From assembly GCA_945952425.1 (NCBI GenBank), contig CAMFIX010000191.1, forward strand, positions 1-6,247: DNA of 6,247 bases, written 5' to 3'. This document shows positions 5,289 through 6,247 of this stretch, in pieces. This DNA comes from an uncultured Pseudorhodobacter sp. Its GTDB lineage: Bacteria > Pseudomonadota > Alphaproteobacteria > Rhodobacterales > Rhodobacteraceae. The notes beneath the pieces are model-generated. The model did no database searches and had not been told where the DNA came from. It saw only the letters and a program-made list of their open reading frames with translations. How positions within the stretch are numbered: position 1 is the stretch's first letter; each line of letters opens with the position of its first letter. Position numbers and translations under genes: made by a program.

Positions 5289-6170
5289 TCAAAGCCTCTC
5301 TTTCGGGTCGAAGGCATCGCGCAACCCATCCGCGATGAAGTTCAGGCTGAAGAGCACCAGCGCCAGCAGCACCCCCGGCAGCGCCAAGAGCCGCAGGTCG
5401 GTCTGCATCTGCGCGGTCCCCGTCTCGATCAGGTTGCCCCAGGAGGCTTGCGGCTCCTTGATGCCGATGCCCAGGAACGAGAGGAAGCTTTCCGACAGGA
5501 TGACCTCGGGCACCAGAAGCGAGCCATAGACCAGGACGAGCGTCATGGTGTTCGGCACGATATGCTCCAGCACGATGCGCCAGGGGGCCATGCCGGTGGC
5601 GCGGGCGGCCTCGATGAACTCGCGCCGGGCGAGGGACTGGGCCTGGGCGCGGACGATAGTGGCGGGGGTCAGCCAGAGGGTGAAGACGATGGCGGCAAAC
5701 AGCGCCGCATTGCCGCCGCCGAACAGGAGCGACAGGAGGATCACCAGGATCACGTAAGGAAAACCATACAGCACCTCGACCGCGGCCATCATCAGCCGGT
5801 CGATCCGCCCGCCGACGAAGCCCGCGACCGCGCCCCAGAGCGTGCCGATCACCCCCGCGGCCAGCGCGCCGAGAAAGCCGATGGTCAGCGAGACCCGCCC
5901 GCCCTCCATCACCCGCACCAGGAGGTCGCGGCCGAAATCGTCGGTGCCGAAAAGATGGGGGGAAGCGAAGTCGATGGGCGCGGAGATATAGTCGAAATCG
6001 GCATCCTCTCCGGTGCAGGGGAAGAACAGCGGCCCCAGGAAGCAGAGGGCGACGATCAGGGCGAGAAGGCCGGTGCAGGCGACGGCCATGCGGTTCTTGG
6101 CGAACCGGGCCAGCGCCAGGCGGGCGGGAGAACGGGGGGCGGAAGATCGGGATGCGGAAAGGTCAGCCAT
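5289..6170 (-). CDS. oppC: Oligopeptide/dipeptide ABC importer permease, OppC type
   Basis: This 293-residue inner-membrane protein forms half of the transport pore with OppB. It has a basic cytoplasmic N-terminus, a first hydrophobic helix at about 28-50, a periplasmic loop ending in the family hallmark FGTDDFGRDLL (74-84), and five more helices at about 92-117, 128-150, 154-173, 207-229 and 262-284. The EAA loop that docks the ATPases is EFIEAARATG, continuing to HIVPN (184-207). The C-terminal NFIADGLRDAFDPK is typical of OppC/DppC. I chose the ATG at 6170 over one at 6197 because GAGG sits 7 bases upstream and the longer version would overlap oppB by 35 bases. The gene overlaps oppB by 8 bases and ends directly against oppD. 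It is closest in character to OppC; DppC or another peptide-family permease is possible. Confidence 0.94.
   Translation of the reverse strand: MADLSASRSSAPRSPARLALARFAKNRMAVACTGLLALIVALCFLGPLFFPCTGEDADFDYISAPIDFASPHLFGTDDFGRDLLVRVMEGGRVSLTIGFLGALAAGVIGTLWGAVAGFVGGRIDRLMMAAVEVLYGFPYVILVILLSLLFGGGNAALFAAIVFTLWLTPATIVRAQAQSLARREFIEAARATGMAPWRIVLEHIVPNTMTLVLVYGSLLVPEVILSESFLSFLGIGIKEPQASWGNLIETGTAQMQTDLRLLALPGVLLALVLFSLNFIADGLRDAFDPKERL
5295..5300 (-). promoter_or_regulatory. Ribosome binding site of oppD, inside the end of oppC
   Basis: GAGAGG on the minus strand is 6 bases before the ATG at 5288 and lies within the last codons of oppC. It fixes the oppD start and implies that ribosomes finishing oppC can reinitiate at once. 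Confidence 0.65.
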
Positions 6171-6247
6171 GCCGCAACCTCGGGTCCATCCAGGCACGCA
6201 GGATGTCGGTCAATATGTTGAAAAGGATCAGGAACCCACCGTAAATC
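6163..6247 (-). CDS. oppB: C-terminal end of an OppB-type ABC permease (5' part outside window)
   Basis: Only the last 27 codons and the TGA (6165-6163) are in the window. They read IYGGFLILFNILTDILRAWM followed by DPRLRHG: a hydrophobic helix and then the short 'D-x-x-x-x-x-x-DPR' cytoplasmic tail that ends OppB/DppB permeases. The stop overlaps the oppC start by 8 bases, as expected for adjacent permease genes in an opp operon. The identification rests on this tail plus the operon order B-C-D-F. Too little is present to judge the rest of the protein or its substrate. Confidence 0.82.
   Translation of the reverse strand, partial: IYGGFLILFNILTDILRAWMDPRLRHG
6178..6181 (-). promoter_or_regulatory. 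Ribosome binding site of oppC, inside the end of oppB
   Basis: GAGG on the minus strand lies 7 bases before the ATG at 6170 and within the final codons of oppB. It selects the shorter oppC start. Confidence 0.55.

Noticed and set aside
6171..6197. A 9-residue longer oppC start at 6197
   Set aside because: It would enlarge the overlap with oppB and lacks a clear ribosome binding site, while the ATG at 6170 has GAGG at the right distance.
4359..6221. A 620-codon open frame on the plus strand across the opp genes
   Set aside because: It is antisense to three genes with intact motifs, is rich in His, Gln, Arg and Gly as expected of a GC-rich shadow frame, and has no recognisable domain.

Overview
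The window is GC-rich, by eye roughly two thirds G+C, with strong G/C preference at third codon positions. All genes I can support read on the minus strand. The gene families and codon style suggest an alphaproteobacterium, most likely of the Rhodobacteraceae (Rhodobacter/Paracoccus/roseobacter relatives). This is an inference from protein character; there is no rRNA or other marker gene here.

Layout in transcription order, from the right edge to the left. (1) 6163-6247 is the 3' end of an oppB-type permease gene. (2) 5289-6170 is an oppC-type permease. (3) 4344-5288 is an oppD-type ATPase. (4) 3382-4347 is an oppF-type ATPase. These four are packed with overlaps or zero gaps (8-nt overlap, 0-nt gap, ATGA overlap) and are almost certainly one operon. 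They would give two membrane permeases and two ATPases of an oligopeptide/dipeptide-type ABC importer. The periplasmic binding protein (OppA) is not in the window and would be expected upstream of oppB.

(5) 3197-3381 is a 185-bp spacer with several short dyads, among them a terminator-like hairpin about 25 nt past the oppF stop. (6) 1-3196 is the 5' part of a very large RTX gene that runs off the left edge. At least 1065 residues are visible. They comprise a conserved N-terminal domain of about 205 residues and then 79 glycine/aspartate-rich nonapeptides in three blocks (15, 9 and 55 repeats) separated by two non-repeat inserts. It has no N-terminal signal peptide, which fits type I secretion by a C-terminal signal lying outside the window. 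The N-terminal domain resembles, from memory, rhodobacterial RTX proteins that often end in a Hint (hedgehog/intein) domain; that end cannot be seen here.

The importer works as one unit: OppB/OppC form the pore, OppD/OppF power it, and both ATPases carry the same four-cysteine C-terminal signature. I see no evidence that the RTX protein works with the importer; they share only orientation and neighbourhood. I found no RNA genes, mobile elements, CRISPR arrays or clear novel system. The more unusual content is the architecture of the RTX protein and the cluster of dyads between it and the opp operon.
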